The notes under the pieces: generated by a model
Databases searched by the model: none
The model's input: the letters and a program-made list of their open reading frames with translations, nothing else
What the model was told of the DNA's origin: nothing
Assembly: GCF_003236395.1 (NCBI RefSeq)
Contig: NZ_POUD01000074.1
Location: forward strand, 1-34,896
DNA: 34,896 bases
Reading direction: 5' to 3'
Origin: Nonomuraea aridisoli
GTDB lineage: Bacteria > Actinomycetota > Actinomycetes > Streptosporangiales > Streptosporangiaceae
Shown here: piece by piece, positions 18,758 through 26,830 of the stretch
How positions within the stretch are numbered: position 1 is the stretch's first letter
Layout: the number at the start of each line of letters is the position of its first letter
Position numbers and translations under genes: made by a program

Positions 18758-19779
18758 TGAGCGAGCCCACGAAATCGCAGGCGCCGGCGGCCACGGGGCG
18801 CGCCGGTCCGATCCGCGGGACCGTTCCCGTGCTGCGCGGAGTCGGTGAGATGCGCCACCTCGGCCTGGTGGCGGCGTTGGCGATCCTGGTCGTCGTCGGC
18901 CTGGTGACCCGGCCGGACAACTTCGCCACCGCCTCCAACCTGATCAGCATCCTGTCGCTGGCGGCCACGATCGGCGTGATCACGGTCGGGGCCACGTTCG
19001 TGATCATCGGCGGCGGCATCGACCTGTCGGTGGGCGCGGTCATGGCGCTCGCCTCGGTCTGGGCGACGACACTGGCCACGCAGTCGTACGGGCCGGTGGT
19101 GATGGCGATCTGCGCGATCCTCGTCGGCACCGGAGCGGGGCTGGTCAACGGGTGGCTCATCGCCTACGGGCGTCTGGTGCCGTTCATCGCCACGCTCGCC
19201 ATGCTGGTGGCCGCGCGGGGCCTCGCGCAGCGGATGTCCGACCGCAGGACGCAGCTCATCCAGGCGGAGAACTCCGCCATCGTGGACCTGTCGACCTCGC
19301 GGGTGCTCGGCATCCCGCTGCTGGTCTACATCTTCGCGCTGGTCGTGGTGCTCGGCTGGATCCTGCTCAACCGCACGACGTTCGGGCGGCGGACGTACGC
19401 GGTCGGGGGCAACCCCGAGGCCGCCCGCCTGGCCGGCATCGACGTGCGCCGGCACACGATGCTCCTCTACGCCCTGTCGGGGATGTGCTGCGGCATCGCC
19501 GCCATCCTCATCATGGCGCGCACGACGACGGGCTCGTCCACCCACGGCGACCTGTACGAACTCGACGCGATCGCCGCCGTCATCATCGGCGGCACGCTGC
19601 TCACCGGGGGCCGCGGGACGATCATCGGCTCCATCCTGGGCCTGCTGATCTTCACGCTGATCACCAACCTGTTCATTCTCAACGGCCTCAACACCAGCGA
19701 CCAGCTGATCGCCAAGGGCCTGATCATCGTCGTCGCCGTCCTTCTCCAGCGGCGGAACCTGAAGGAGAGAGCACCATGA
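18757..19779 (+). CDS. Sugar ABC transporter permease, RbsC type
   Basis: This membrane protein of about 340 residues belongs to the BPD_transp_2 family (ribose/xylose/galactose permeases). It has eight to ten hydrophobic segments and the family motifs GGGIDLSVGAVMAL after the second segment and FGRRTYAVGGNPEAARLAGI, the cytoplasmic coupling loop that contacts the ATPase. A later segment has VIIGGTLLTGGRGT. I chose ATG 18757, which overlaps the upstream stop by one base and sits seven bases after GGGAAGG; a GTG three bases earlier is possible. Its stop overlaps the ATG of the binding-protein gene (ATGA), giving tight translational coupling. Confidence 0.94.
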   Translation: MSEPTKSQAPAATGRAGPIRGTVPVLRGVGEMRHLGLVAALAILVVVGLVTRPDNFATASNLISILSLAATIGVITVGATFVIIGGGIDLSVGAVMALASVWATTLATQSYGPVVMAICAILVGTGAGLVNGWLIAYGRLVPFIATLAMLVAARGLAQRMSDRRTQLIQAENSAIVDLSTSRVLGIPLLVYIFALVVVLGWILLNRTTFGRRTYAVGGNPEAARLAGIDVRRHTMLLYALSGMCCGIAAILIMARTTTGSSTHGDLYELDAIAAVIIGGTLLTGGRGTIIGSILGLLIFTLITNLFILNGLNTSDQLIAKGLIIVVAVLLQRRNLKERAP

Positions 19780-20819
19780 GCGAGAACGTCGCACGCCGTG
19801 GCTTCCTTGTCGGCGGAGCAGCCCTCTTAGCGGCGGGCTGCACCAGCAACGAGCCCGCGGCCGCGCCCACCAGCGCGGCCCCCGCCCCCGCCGCCACGGG
19901 CGGCAACGATCAGCCGGGCGAGCGGGTGGTCATCGGCTTCTCGGCCCCGGCCGCCGACCACGGCTGGATCGCCGCGATCGCCAAGAACGCCCAGGCGACC
20001 GCCGAGCAGTACTCCGATGTCGAGTTCCGGCCCGTGGAGCCGACCAACGACATCAACCAGCAGATCTCCGCGGTCGAGTCGCTCATCGCGGCCAAGGTGA
20101 ACGTGCTGGTGATCCTGCCCAACGACGGCCAGCAGCTCAACCAGGTCGCGCTGCAGGCCACGGAGGCCGGCATCCCCGTCGTCAACCTCGACCGCGTCTT
20201 CCCCGACAAGCTCGCCTACCGCACCTGGATCGGCGGCGACAACTACGGCATGGGCGTGGCCGCCGGCCACTTCATCGGCAGGCAGCTGCAGTCCAAGAAC
20301 GTCTCCAACCCCGTGATCGTCGAGATCCAGGGCATCGCCACGCTGCCGCTCACCCAGGAGCGCAGCCAGGGCTTCGAGGACGCGCTGAAGGAGTACAACT
20401 TCACCGTCACCGCCAAGCAGGACGCCCAGTTCACCGTCGAGACCGGCAACGAGGTGGCCTCGTCGCTGCTCCAGGCGCACAGCAAGATCGACGCGCTCTG
20501 GAACCACGACGACGACCAGGGCGTCGGCGTGCTCGCCGCGATCAACGAGGCCGGCCGCAACGAGTTCATCATGGTCGGCGGCGCCGGCTCGGCGAACGCG
20601 ATGCGCGAGATCCAGTCCGGCAACTCCGTGCTCCAGGCGACGGTGACCTACAGCCCCACCATGGCCTCCTCCGCGATCAAGCTCGCGCGTCTGATAGCAC
20701 AGGGGAAGGGCATGAGTGATCTGGTGGAAAGACAGGTTCCGCAGTCGATCACGCTCGCGTCGGAGACCATCACCCGGGAGAACGTCGCGAACTACATGTC
20801 ACTCGGCTTCGAATCCTGA
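19776..20819 (+). CDS. Sugar-binding lipoprotein of the ABC importer
   Basis: This 347-residue protein captures the sugar outside the membrane. It begins MSENVARRGFLVGGAALLAAGC: a twin-arginine start (RRGFLVGG) and a lipobox LAAGC at residue about 22, so it is probably exported folded by Tat and lipid-anchored. A Ser/Ala/Pro/Thr-rich linker (about 23-50) precedes the periplasmic-binding-protein type 1 fold (Peripla_BP_4), with VVIGFSAPAADHGWIAAI at its start and VLVILPNDGQQL plus NLDRVFPDK further on. Asp/Asn residues such as those in GIPVVNLDR and LWNHDDD are usual ligand contacts. The related ribose, inositol and xylose proteins differ in these contacts, so the sugar cannot be named from the sequence alone. 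Confidence 0.93.
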   Translation: MSENVARRGFLVGGAALLAAGCTSNEPAAAPTSAAPAPAATGGNDQPGERVVIGFSAPAADHGWIAAIAKNAQATAEQYSDVEFRPVEPTNDINQQISAVESLIAAKVNVLVILPNDGQQLNQVALQATEAGIPVVNLDRVFPDKLAYRTWIGGDNYGMGVAAGHFIGRQLQSKNVSNPVIVEIQGIATLPLTQERSQGFEDALKEYNFTVTAKQDAQFTVETGNEVASSLLQAHSKIDALWNHDDDQGVGVLAAINEAGRNEFIMVGGAGSANAMREIQSGNSVLQATVTYSPTMASSAIKLARLIAQGKGMSDLVERQVPQSITLASETITRENVANYMSLGFES

Positions 20820-20830
20820 TCGGGGGTTGC

Positions 20831-21982
20831 ATGTCAGACAAGACCACCATCGGCGTGGGAATGGTGGGCTACGCCTTCATGGGCCGCGTCCACTCCCAGG
20901 CCTGGCGCAGCGTGAGCGCCTTCTTCGACCTGCCGCTGGTTCCGCGGATGGCCGCGATCGCGGGCAGGTCGAAGGAGCGCACGGAAGCGGCCGCGGCTCA
21001 GCTCGGCTGGGCCGCCGCCGAGACCGACTGGAGAGAGCTGGTCAAGCGCGACGACGTGCAGATCGTCGACATCTGCACGCCGGGTGACTCCCACGCGGAG
21101 ATCGCCGTCGCCGCGCTCGAGGCCGGCAAGCACGTGATCTGCGAGAAACCGCTGGCCAACACCGTCGCCGAGGCCGAGGTCATGGTGGCGGCGGCCGCCG
21201 CGGCGCCGGGCAAGAGCATGGTGGCCTTCAACTACCGGCGGGTGCCCGCGGTCGCGCTCGCCCGCCGGTACGTCGAGCAGGGCCGGATCGGCGAGATCCG
21301 GCACGTGCGCGCCGTCTACCTGCAGGACTGGATCGTCGATCCGGAGTTCCCGCTGGTCTGGCGGCTGCAGAAGGACAAGGCGGGCGCCGGTGCGCTCGGC
21401 GACATCGGCTCCCACATCGTGGACGCCGCCCAGTTCATCACCGGGCAGCGGATCCTCGGCGTCTCGGCGCTGACGGAGACGTTCATCAAGGAACGCCCGC
21501 TCGCGGCCGAGTCGGCGGGGCTCGGCGCCACCGCGTCGGCCGAGAAGGGCACGGTCACCGTCGACGACGCCGCGCTGTTCATCGGGCGGCTGTCGGGTGG
21601 CGGAGTGGCCTCCTTCGAGGCGACCCGGTTCGCCAGCGGGCGCAAGAACGCGATGCGCATCGAGATCAACGGCTCGCTGGGCAGCCTGGCGTTCGACTTC
21701 GAGGCCATGAACGAGTTGTGGGTCAGCGAGGGCGGGGGCGGCTTCGAGCGCATCCTCGTCACCGAGCCCGACCACCCGTACGTCGGCGCCTGGTGGCCGC
21801 CCGGCCACGGCCTCGGCTACGAGCACACCTTCACCCACGAGATCAAGGACTTCCTGGAGGCGGTCGCCACCGGAGCCGACCCCACGCCGTCGTTCGCCGA
21901 CGGGCTGCGCGTGCAGCGGGTGCTGGAGGCGGTCGAGCGGAGCGCGGCTGAGGGCAGCCGCTACACGAACGTGGAGGACTGA
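20831..21982 (+). CDS. Gfo/Idh/MocA family oxidoreductase
   Basis: This 383-residue NAD(P)-dependent sugar dehydrogenase has an N-terminal Rossmann domain (GVGMVGYAFMGRVHSQAW, DICTPGDSHAEIA) and the family hallmark CEKPLANT around residue 100, whose Lys helps catalysis. The second domain begins with VAFNYRRVPA and carries GALGDIGSHIVDAAQF, with the catalytic Asp and His. Such enzymes oxidise a hydroxyl of a sugar, inositol or glycoside to a ketone. It follows the binding-protein gene by 11 bases with GGGGGTTGC before the ATG, and is followed directly by the isomerase gene, whose ATG comes right after its TGA. In this operon it probably acts on the imported compound. Confidence 0.93.
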   Translation: MSDKTTIGVGMVGYAFMGRVHSQAWRSVSAFFDLPLVPRMAAIAGRSKERTEAAAAQLGWAAAETDWRELVKRDDVQIVDICTPGDSHAEIAVAALEAGKHVICEKPLANTVAEAEVMVAAAAAAPGKSMVAFNYRRVPAVALARRYVEQGRIGEIRHVRAVYLQDWIVDPEFPLVWRLQKDKAGAGALGDIGSHIVDAAQFITGQRILGVSALTETFIKERPLAAESAGLGATASAEKGTVTVDDAALFIGRLSGGGVASFEATRFASGRKNAMRIEINGSLGSLAFDFEAMNELWVSEGGGGFERILVTEPDHPYVGAWWPPGHGLGYEHTFTHEIKDFLEAVATGADPTPSFADGLRVQRVLEAVERSAAEGSRYTNVED

Positions 21983-22987
21983 ATGAGACCCGTCACACTG
22001 TTCACCGGGCAGTGGGCCGACCTGCCGTTCGAGGAGGTGTGCCGGCTCGCCGCCGAGTGGGGCTACGACGGCCTGGAGATCGCCTGCTCGGGTGACCACT
22101 TCGACGTCGAGCAGGCCGTCTCCGACCCGTCGTACGTGGAGCAGAAGCGCGCCCAACTCGACAAGCACGGCCTGAAGGTCTGGACGATCTCCAACCACCT
22201 GGTCGGCCAGGCGGTCTGCGACCACCCGATCGACGAGCGGCACAAGGGCATCCTGCCGGCCCGCATCTGGGGCTCCGGCGACCCCGAGTCGGTGCGGCAG
22301 GCGGCGGCCGAGGAGATGAAGAACACCGCCAGGGCCGCCTCGCTGCTGGGCGTGGACACCGTGGTCGGGTTCACCGGGTCGTCGATCTGGCACACCGTCG
22401 CGATGTTCCCGCCGGTGCCGGCCTCGATGGTGGAGGCCGGCTACCAGGACTTCGCCGACCGCTGGAACCCGATCCTCGACGTCTTCGACGAGGTCGGCGT
22501 GCGGTTCGCGCACGAGGTGCACCCGAGCGAGATCGCCTACGACTACCACACGACCGTGCGGACCCTGGAGGCCATCGGCCACCGGCCGGCGTTCGGCCTC
22601 AACTGGGACCCGTCCCACATGGTGTGGCAGGACATCGACCCCGTCGGGTTCATCCTCGACTTCAAGGACCGCATCTACCACGTCGACTGCAAGGACACGC
22701 GGGTGCGGGTCGGCGACGGCCGCAAGGGCCGCCTGTCGTCGCACCTGCCGTGGGCCGACATGCGCCGCGGCTGGGACTTCGTCTCGACCGGCCGGGGCGA
22801 CGTGCCCTGGGAGGACTGCTTCCGCGCGCTCAACGCGATCGGGTACGAAGGCCCGATCTCGATCGAGTGGGAGGACGCGGGCATGGACCGCCTCGACGGC
22901 GCCAAGGAGGCGCTGGCGTACATCCGCAGGCTCAACTCCATCACCCCGCCCACGACGGCCTTCGACGCCGCCTTCTCCACCACCTGA
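21983..22987 (+). CDS. Sugar phosphate isomerase/epimerase family (AP-endonuclease-2-like TIM barrel)
   Basis: This 334-residue protein has the xylose-isomerase-like TIM barrel. The N-terminal FEEVCRLAAEWGYDGLEI is the usual first strand-helix. Metal-binding candidates are the acidic residue and His in FAHEVHPSEIAYD, Asp and His in LNWDPSHM, His in IYHVDCKD, and Glu in ISIEWEDAG. Despite the family name, members act on unphosphorylated sugars, inositols and 3-keto-glycosides, as isomerases, epimerases, dehydratases or lyases. The partner Gfo/Idh gene ends immediately upstream (TGA then ATG, with GGAGG before), so this enzyme probably handles the keto product. Similar Gfo/Idh-isomerase pairs are widespread in actinomycetes, but most lack assigned substrates. 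A hairpin ends the operon just after it. Confidence 0.92.
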   Translation: MRPVTLFTGQWADLPFEEVCRLAAEWGYDGLEIACSGDHFDVEQAVSDPSYVEQKRAQLDKHGLKVWTISNHLVGQAVCDHPIDERHKGILPARIWGSGDPESVRQAAAEEMKNTARAASLLGVDTVVGFTGSSIWHTVAMFPPVPASMVEAGYQDFADRWNPILDVFDEVGVRFAHEVHPSEIAYDYHTTVRTLEAIGHRPAFGLNWDPSHMVWQDIDPVGFILDFKDRIYHVDCKDTRVRVGDGRKGRLSSHLPWADMRRGWDFVSTGRGDVPWEDCFRALNAIGYEGPISIEWEDAGMDRLDGAKEALAYIRRLNSITPPTTAFDAAFSTT

Positions 22988-22997
22988 CCGCACGGTG

Positions 22998-23026
22998 CCC
23001 GCGCTCCCGCCGCACGGGGGCGCGGG
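22998..23026 (+). terminator. Terminator of the sugar operon
   Basis: CCCGCGC (22998-23004) pairs with GCGCGGG (23020-23026), and the stem extends inward by one G-U and three G-C pairs, leaving a 7-base loop. It lies 11 bases past the stop of the isomerase gene. No long T-tract follows. Confidence 0.6.
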
Positions 23027-23031
23027 TCGGT

Positions 23032-23067
23032 GCCGGAGTGCTCCGGCAAAAGGCCCGTCAGTACGCT
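23032..23067 (+). promoter_or_regulatory. Palindrome and -10 box before the AraC-type gene
   Basis: GCCGGAG-TG-CTCCGGC (23032-23047) is a perfect palindrome followed by AAAAGG. TACGCT (23062-23067) is a -10 box placed six bases before GTG 23074, giving a leaderless start. The palindrome covers the position expected for -35, so it could be an operator for an activator or repressor; it could also serve as a second terminator hairpin for the upstream operon. Confidence 0.45.
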
Positions 23068-23073
23068 GTCGGG

Positions 23074-24039
23074 GTGTTCGTCCAGAGTCTGCGGTCTGCC
23101 GAGGAACTGGAGCTGGCGGCCGGGCAGAGCTACATGCCGGTCGTCGCCGAGCGGCGGCCCCGCTACCGGGGGCGGCTCGCCCTGCAGCCTCTCGGGGACG
23201 CCGTCTCGCTCTCCGAGGCCAAGATGACGCCGATGCGCACGTTCACCACCGAACGCATGGCCGCCCGGACGGAACGGGACGACCTGCTGCTCTTCTGCGT
23301 GCACGTGGCCGGCTCGGGACGGCTGCTCCAGCACGGCCGGGTGGCCGAGCTCAGCCCGGGCGCCGGCGTCCTGTACGAGTCCAGGAGCGCCTGGGAGCTG
23401 GACGTCACCGGCGTCCACAGCCTCGTCCTGCAGTTCCCCCGCGGCCTGCTGCCCCTGCGCCCGGCCGAGATCGACGCCGCCCTGGCCCGCGGGATGGACG
23501 CCGGCACGCCCGCCGTGCAGCTGTTGTCGGGGTATGTCCGCCAGCTGTTCCAGCTCGCCGGCGACCTGTCCGGCGAGCAGGCCCACGACGCCGGCCTGGC
23601 CGGGATCGAGCTGGTCATGATGGCCCTGCGCGGCCTGGCCCCCGCCGTGCCCGGCGACCACAGCGCCGGCACGGTGCTGCTGGGGCTGATGCGCACCCAC
23701 GTTCGGGAGCACCTCGCCGACCCCCGCCTCACCGTGGCGGAGCTGGCCCGCCGCCACCACGTCTCCGTCCGCCACGTGCACGCCCTGTTCGCCCGGATCG
23801 GGACCACGCCGGCGGCGTACGTCAGGGAGCAGCGGCTGCTCGCCGCGCGGGCGATGCTCGCCGACCCCAAGTACGCCCCGCGCCCGGTCGCGGACATCGG
23901 CGCGGCCGTCGGGCTGGGCGAGCCGCGCACGTTCGAGCGGGCGTTCCGCCGGCAGTTCGGCATGACGCCCGCCCGCTGGCGGCGGGACCATCGTGTGCAG
24001 GAATCGCCGTCCGACAGCGCACGAATCGTCGTGGTCTGA
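23074..24039 (+). CDS. AraC family transcriptional regulator
   Basis: This protein of about 321 residues has an N-terminal cupin-like ligand or dimerisation domain (about 1-190; AraC_binding_2-like, with MRTFTTERMAARTERDDLLLF and GAGVLYESRSAWELDV). The C-terminal double helix-turn-helix (about 215-315) has LTVAELARRHHVSVRHVHALFARIGTTPAAYVREQRL followed by VADIGAAVGLGEPRTFERAFRRQFGMTPARW, the standard AraC signature. I placed the start at GTG 23074 because a -10 box lies just before it; the frame upstream is a shadow of the isomerase gene. It is 20 bases before the esterase gene on the same strand, so they are probably one transcript and the esterase may be a target. Separate control from the sugar operon is suggested by the hairpins between them. 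Confidence 0.88.
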   Translation: MFVQSLRSAEELELAAGQSYMPVVAERRPRYRGRLALQPLGDAVSLSEAKMTPMRTFTTERMAARTERDDLLLFCVHVAGSGRLLQHGRVAELSPGAGVLYESRSAWELDVTGVHSLVLQFPRGLLPLRPAEIDAALARGMDAGTPAVQLLSGYVRQLFQLAGDLSGEQAHDAGLAGIELVMMALRGLAPAVPGDHSAGTVLLGLMRTHVREHLADPRLTVAELARRHHVSVRHVHALFARIGTTPAAYVREQRLLAARAMLADPKYAPRPVADIGAAVGLGEPRTFERAFRRQFGMTPARWRRDHRVQESPSDSARIVVV

Positions 24040-24059
24040 CCGGAGGGTGAGCTGGTCGA

Positions 24060-25016
24060 ATGACCGGCATGACCGACTACGTCCTCGAACCGGAGCTGGC
24101 GGCCGTCGCCGCCGCCCTCCCGCGTCTCGACCTGACCGACCTGCGGGCCGCCCGCGAGCTCGAACGGCAGGTCTCCGCGCACCTGCCTTCGTACGAGTCC
24201 GCGACCCCGCTGGAGGTGCGGGACGTGCTCGTCCCCGGCCCGGCGCAGGCCCCGGACGTGGCCGTGCGGGTGTACGCGCTCGCGCAGGCCGTGCGGCCGC
24301 TGCCGGCGCTGCTGTACCTGCACGGCGGCGCCTTCGTCATGGGCGGCCTGGCGTTGACCGACTTCCCGGCCAGGCTGATCGCCGACCGGGCGGGCGTCGT
24401 CGTGGTGACGGTGGACTACCGGCTGGCCCCCGAGCACCCGTACCCGGCGGCTTTGGAGGACTGCTACGCGGCGCTGCGCTGGCTCAGCGAGCAGCCCGGC
24501 GTGGACCCCGGCAGGATCGGCGTGCTGGGGGAGAGCGCGGGCGGCGGCCTGGCGGCGGCGCTGGCCATGCTCGCCCGCGACCGCGGCGGGCCGCGCCTGA
24601 TCGCCCAGTTCCTCGACGCGCCCACCGTGGACGACCGGCTCGGCACGCCCTCGATGCGCGACCTGACCGACACGCCCGGCTGGCAGGCCGCGAACTCGCC
24701 GCACAGCTGGCGTCACTACCTGCGCGGCACCGCCGAGCCGGGCGGCCCGGACGTGCCCGTGCACGCCGCTCCCGCCCGCGCCCGGGTGGCGGACCTCGCC
24801 GGTCTGCCTCCGGCGTGGACGGTCGCGTACCAGATCGACCCCACCCGCGACGAGGGGATCGACTACGCGCGGCTGCTCATGCGGGCGGGGGTGCCCACGG
24901 AGCTGCACCACTACAGCGGGGCCTTCCACGTCGCCCACATCATCCCCGGCACCGCCGTCGGCGAGCGGATGATCGCCGACCGGATCGAGGCCGTCGGCCG
25001 CCTGCTCGGCGCGTAG
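24060..25016 (+). CDS. Alpha/beta hydrolase, hormone-sensitive-lipase-like esterase
   Basis: This 318-residue esterase has the HSL (family IV) marks: YLHGGAF (H88, oxyanion hole), GESAGGG (nucleophile S159), DPTRDEGIDYA (D264) and GAFHVAH (H290). VVTVDYRLAPEHPYPAALED after the oxyanion loop is also typical. The protein has no signal peptide, so it acts in the cytoplasm, hydrolysing short-chain esters or small lactones. It starts with ATG 24060 after GGAGGGTGAG; an ATG nine bases later is also possible. It follows the AraC-type gene by 20 bases and ends at a strong bidirectional hairpin. Its physiological substrate may be a ligand or product linked to the AraC regulator; that is inference. Confidence 0.92.
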   Translation: MTGMTDYVLEPELAAVAAALPRLDLTDLRAARELERQVSAHLPSYESATPLEVRDVLVPGPAQAPDVAVRVYALAQAVRPLPALLYLHGGAFVMGGLALTDFPARLIADRAGVVVVTVDYRLAPEHPYPAALEDCYAALRWLSEQPGVDPGRIGVLGESAGGGLAAALAMLARDRGGPRLIAQFLDAPTVDDRLGTPSMRDLTDTPGWQAANSPHSWRHYLRGTAEPGGPDVPVHAAPARARVADLAGLPPAWTVAYQIDPTRDEGIDYARLLMRAGVPTELHHYSGAFHVAHIIPGTAVGERMIADRIEAVGRLLGA

Positions 25017-25020
25017 ACAG

Positions 25021-25059
25021 CCGGCGGCCCCCTCCGTGCGGCGCGGAGGAGACCGCCGG
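25021..25059. terminator. Bidirectional terminator between convergent genes
   Basis: CCGGCGG (25021-25027) pairs with CCGCCGG (25053-25059), and inside this CCTCCG (25031-25036) pairs with CGGAGG (25044-25049). A 3-by-3 internal loop and a 7-base hairpin loop complete it. It fills the gap between the esterase (ends 25016) and the alcohol dehydrogenase (ends 25066). Confidence 0.75.
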
Positions 25060-25065
25060 GGCTCG

Positions 25066-26154
25066 TCAGTCCATCAGCACGATCTGACGGAGCGCCTCGC
25101 CGCCGCGCAGCGCCGCCACCGCGTCGTTGAGGTCGCCGAGGCGGATGCGGGCGCTGATCATCGACTCCAGGTCGAGCAGGCCCGCCTTGTGCAGCTTGGC
25201 GAAGTACGGGAAGTCGTGCCGGACGTCGGACTCGCCGTACAGGCTGGACAGCAGCTTCTTGCCCTCGAACAGCAGGCTGAAGGCCGACAGCGACACCATG
25301 TCGTCCATCGCGCCCGCGCCCACCACGATGACGTCGCCGCCGGACCGGGTGACCTGCCAGGCGCTCTGGATCGTGGCCGACTTGCCGACCACCTCGAAGC
25401 CGTAGTCGAAGCCCGCGCCGCCGGTGAGCTCCTGCAGCGCGCCGGGCACCTCGTCAGGCGTCACCGCGTGGGTGGCGCCGACCTTCCTGGCCAGCTCATG
25501 CTTGGAGGCCAGCGGGTCGATCGCGAGGATCGTCCGGGCGCCGGAGATGCGCGCGCCCTGGATGACCGACAGGCCCACGCCGCCGCAGCCGATCACCGCG
25601 ACCGTGGAGCCGGGACGCACCTTCGCGGTGTTGAACACCGCGCCCACGCCCGTGGTGACGCCGCAGCCGATCAGGGCCGCGACCTCCCACGGCACGTCGT
25701 CGTCGATCTTGATCGCGGCCGGGGCGGGCACGACGATCTCCTCGGCCCAGGTGCCGCAGCCCGCCATCCCGAACGCCGTCGCCCCGTCGCCGCCGAAGCG
25801 GAAGTTGCCCTTGGTGAACGACTCGACCAGGTACTTCTTGCACAGGTACGGTTGCCCGCCCACGCACAGGTCGCAGGCGCCGCAGGCCGGGTGCCAGCTG
25901 ATCACCACGTGGTCGCCCGGAGTCAGCGAGGTGACGTGCCCGCCGACCTCCACCACCTCACCCGCGCCCTCATGGCCGGGAATCAGCGGCACGGGCTGGG
26001 GCAGCACCCCCGACATGGCCGACAGGTCGGAGTGGCAGACGCCGGTGGCCCGGATGCGCACCCGGACCTCGGCCGGCCCGACGGGCGCCAGGGTGACGTC
26101 GTCGCGGATGTCGAGCTTGTCGTTGCCTACGGCGTGCAGGATCGCGGCGCGCAT
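25066..26154 (-). CDS. Zinc-dependent alcohol dehydrogenase
   Basis: This 362-residue cytosolic enzyme oxidises an alcohol with NAD(P). It has both zinc sites: catalytic ligands C40 (TGVCHSD), H61-E62 (PGHEG) and a Cys in LIGCGVTTG; structural ligands C91, C94, C97 and C105 (CGACDLC-x7-C). The Rossmann motif is VIGCGGVGLS. The layout resembles class III/NDMA-type and mycobacterial AdhD-like enzymes. It is the last gene of a probable operon PPOX-ferredoxin-dehydrogenase, 27 bases after the ferredoxin stop, with GAGAGGAA before the ATG. The link with a 3Fe-4S ferredoxin suggests involvement in oxidising a hydrophobic compound, perhaps after a cytochrome P450 encoded elsewhere; no P450 lies in this window. 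Confidence 0.93.
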   Translation of the reverse strand: MRAAILHAVGNDKLDIRDDVTLAPVGPAEVRVRIRATGVCHSDLSAMSGVLPQPVPLIPGHEGAGEVVEVGGHVTSLTPGDHVVISWHPACGACDLCVGGQPYLCKKYLVESFTKGNFRFGGDGATAFGMAGCGTWAEEIVVPAPAAIKIDDDVPWEVAALIGCGVTTGVGAVFNTAKVRPGSTVAVIGCGGVGLSVIQGARISGARTILAIDPLASKHELARKVGATHAVTPDEVPGALQELTGGAGFDYGFEVVGKSATIQSAWQVTRSGGDVIVVGAGAMDDMVSLSAFSLLFEGKKLLSSLYGESDVRHDFPYFAKLHKAGLLDLESMISARIRLGDLNDAVAALRGGEALRQIVLMD

Positions 26155-26181
26155 GGGGGGTTCCTCTCGTGGCTGGATGGA

Positions 26182-26373
26182 CTATTCCTCGAGGGTCAGA
26201 GCGGCCTTCGGGCAGGACCGGACCGCATGACGGACGCGGTCCCGCAGCTCGTGGGGTGGTTCGGGGAGAAGAATGTGCAGCCGGTCGTCGTCGTCCAGCT
26301 CGAACACCTCGGGGGCGAGCCCCATGCACACGGCGTTGGCCTCGCAGACCAGCTCGTCCACTGTCACTTTCAC
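26182..26373 (-). CDS. Small [3Fe-4S]-type ferredoxin
   Basis: This 63-residue electron carrier has CEANAVC (C10 and C16, spacing Cx5C) and a distal SCPKAAL cysteine, with the MGLAPEVFELDDDDRL core. That three-cysteine set marks the single-cluster [3Fe-4S] ferredoxins that serve cytochromes P450 in actinomycetes. I chose GTG 26373, with AGGAGG five bases upstream inside the preceding gene; it overlaps the stop of that gene (GTGA). The ATG at 26394 would leave no ribosome site and add residues not typical of the family. It is translationally coupled to the PPOX gene and lies 27 bases before the alcohol dehydrogenase. The P450 partner is not visible here. Confidence 0.9.
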   Translation of the reverse strand: MKVTVDELVCEANAVCMGLAPEVFELDDDDRLHILLPEPPHELRDRVRHAVRSCPKAALTLEE

Positions 26374-26822
26374 GTGAGCCTCCTGTGATCCCATGAGACC
26401 ACTTTGGTGCGCTCGACGACGTACGCAAGCCGTTTGCGCCCGGTTTTCTCCACGTACGGAAGCAGCAGCTCGTCGGGCACGCCGGGCGTCATCCTGCGGG
26501 CGATCATCATGCCGACGCCGAGGACGCGGTCACGGTCCTCCACGGGCACGGCTCTGCCGTACAGCAGGACGCCGCGCAACTCGGCGTACTCGTCGCCGGT
26601 CTCGACCAGGCAGCTCACCCGTGGATCGCGCGCCAGGTTCCTGGCCTTCTGCGACTTCTCGTACGTCCAGAACACCACCTGCCCCTCGTCCAGGGCGTGG
26701 AACATGGTGACCATGTGCGGGGTGCCGTCGGGGTTGATGGTCGCCAGCTGCAGCTTGCGTGCCGCTTCCAGGAAGGCGGTGACCTCGTCGTCCGACATCG
26801 CGATGCGAGCGCGCTGATTCAC
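26370..26822 (-). CDS. Pyridoxamine 5'-phosphate oxidase-fold (PPOX) protein, probably F420- or flavin-dependent
   Basis: This split-barrel protein of about 150 residues has the motifs of the actinobacterial PPOX class: FLEAARKLQLATINPDGTPHMVTM at the start of the barrel, VVFWTYEKSQKARNLARDPRVSCLVETG in the middle, and ELRGVLLYGRAVPV. A C-terminal segment GRKRLAYVVERTKVVSWDHR closes the barrel. Many relatives use F420H2 or FMN to reduce unsaturated substrates. I chose GTG 26822 (NQRARIAMSDDEV) because it fits the usual family start; a further in-frame ATG at 26762 (MSDDEV) is less likely. It is the first gene of the operon with ferredoxin and alcohol dehydrogenase. A KstR-like palindrome lies nine bases upstream. 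Confidence 0.86.
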   Translation of the reverse strand: MNQRARIAMSDDEVTAFLEAARKLQLATINPDGTPHMVTMFHALDEGQVVFWTYEKSQKARNLARDPRVSCLVETGDEYAELRGVLLYGRAVPVEDRDRVLGVGMMIARRMTPGVPDELLLPYVEKTGRKRLAYVVERTKVVSWDHRRLT

Positions 26823-26830
26823 GAGCCAAG

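Noticed and set aside
20834..22993. A 719-codon minus-strand frame opposite the Gfo/Idh and isomerase genes
   Set aside because: It mirrors two well-supported enzyme genes and has the composition of an antisense frame.
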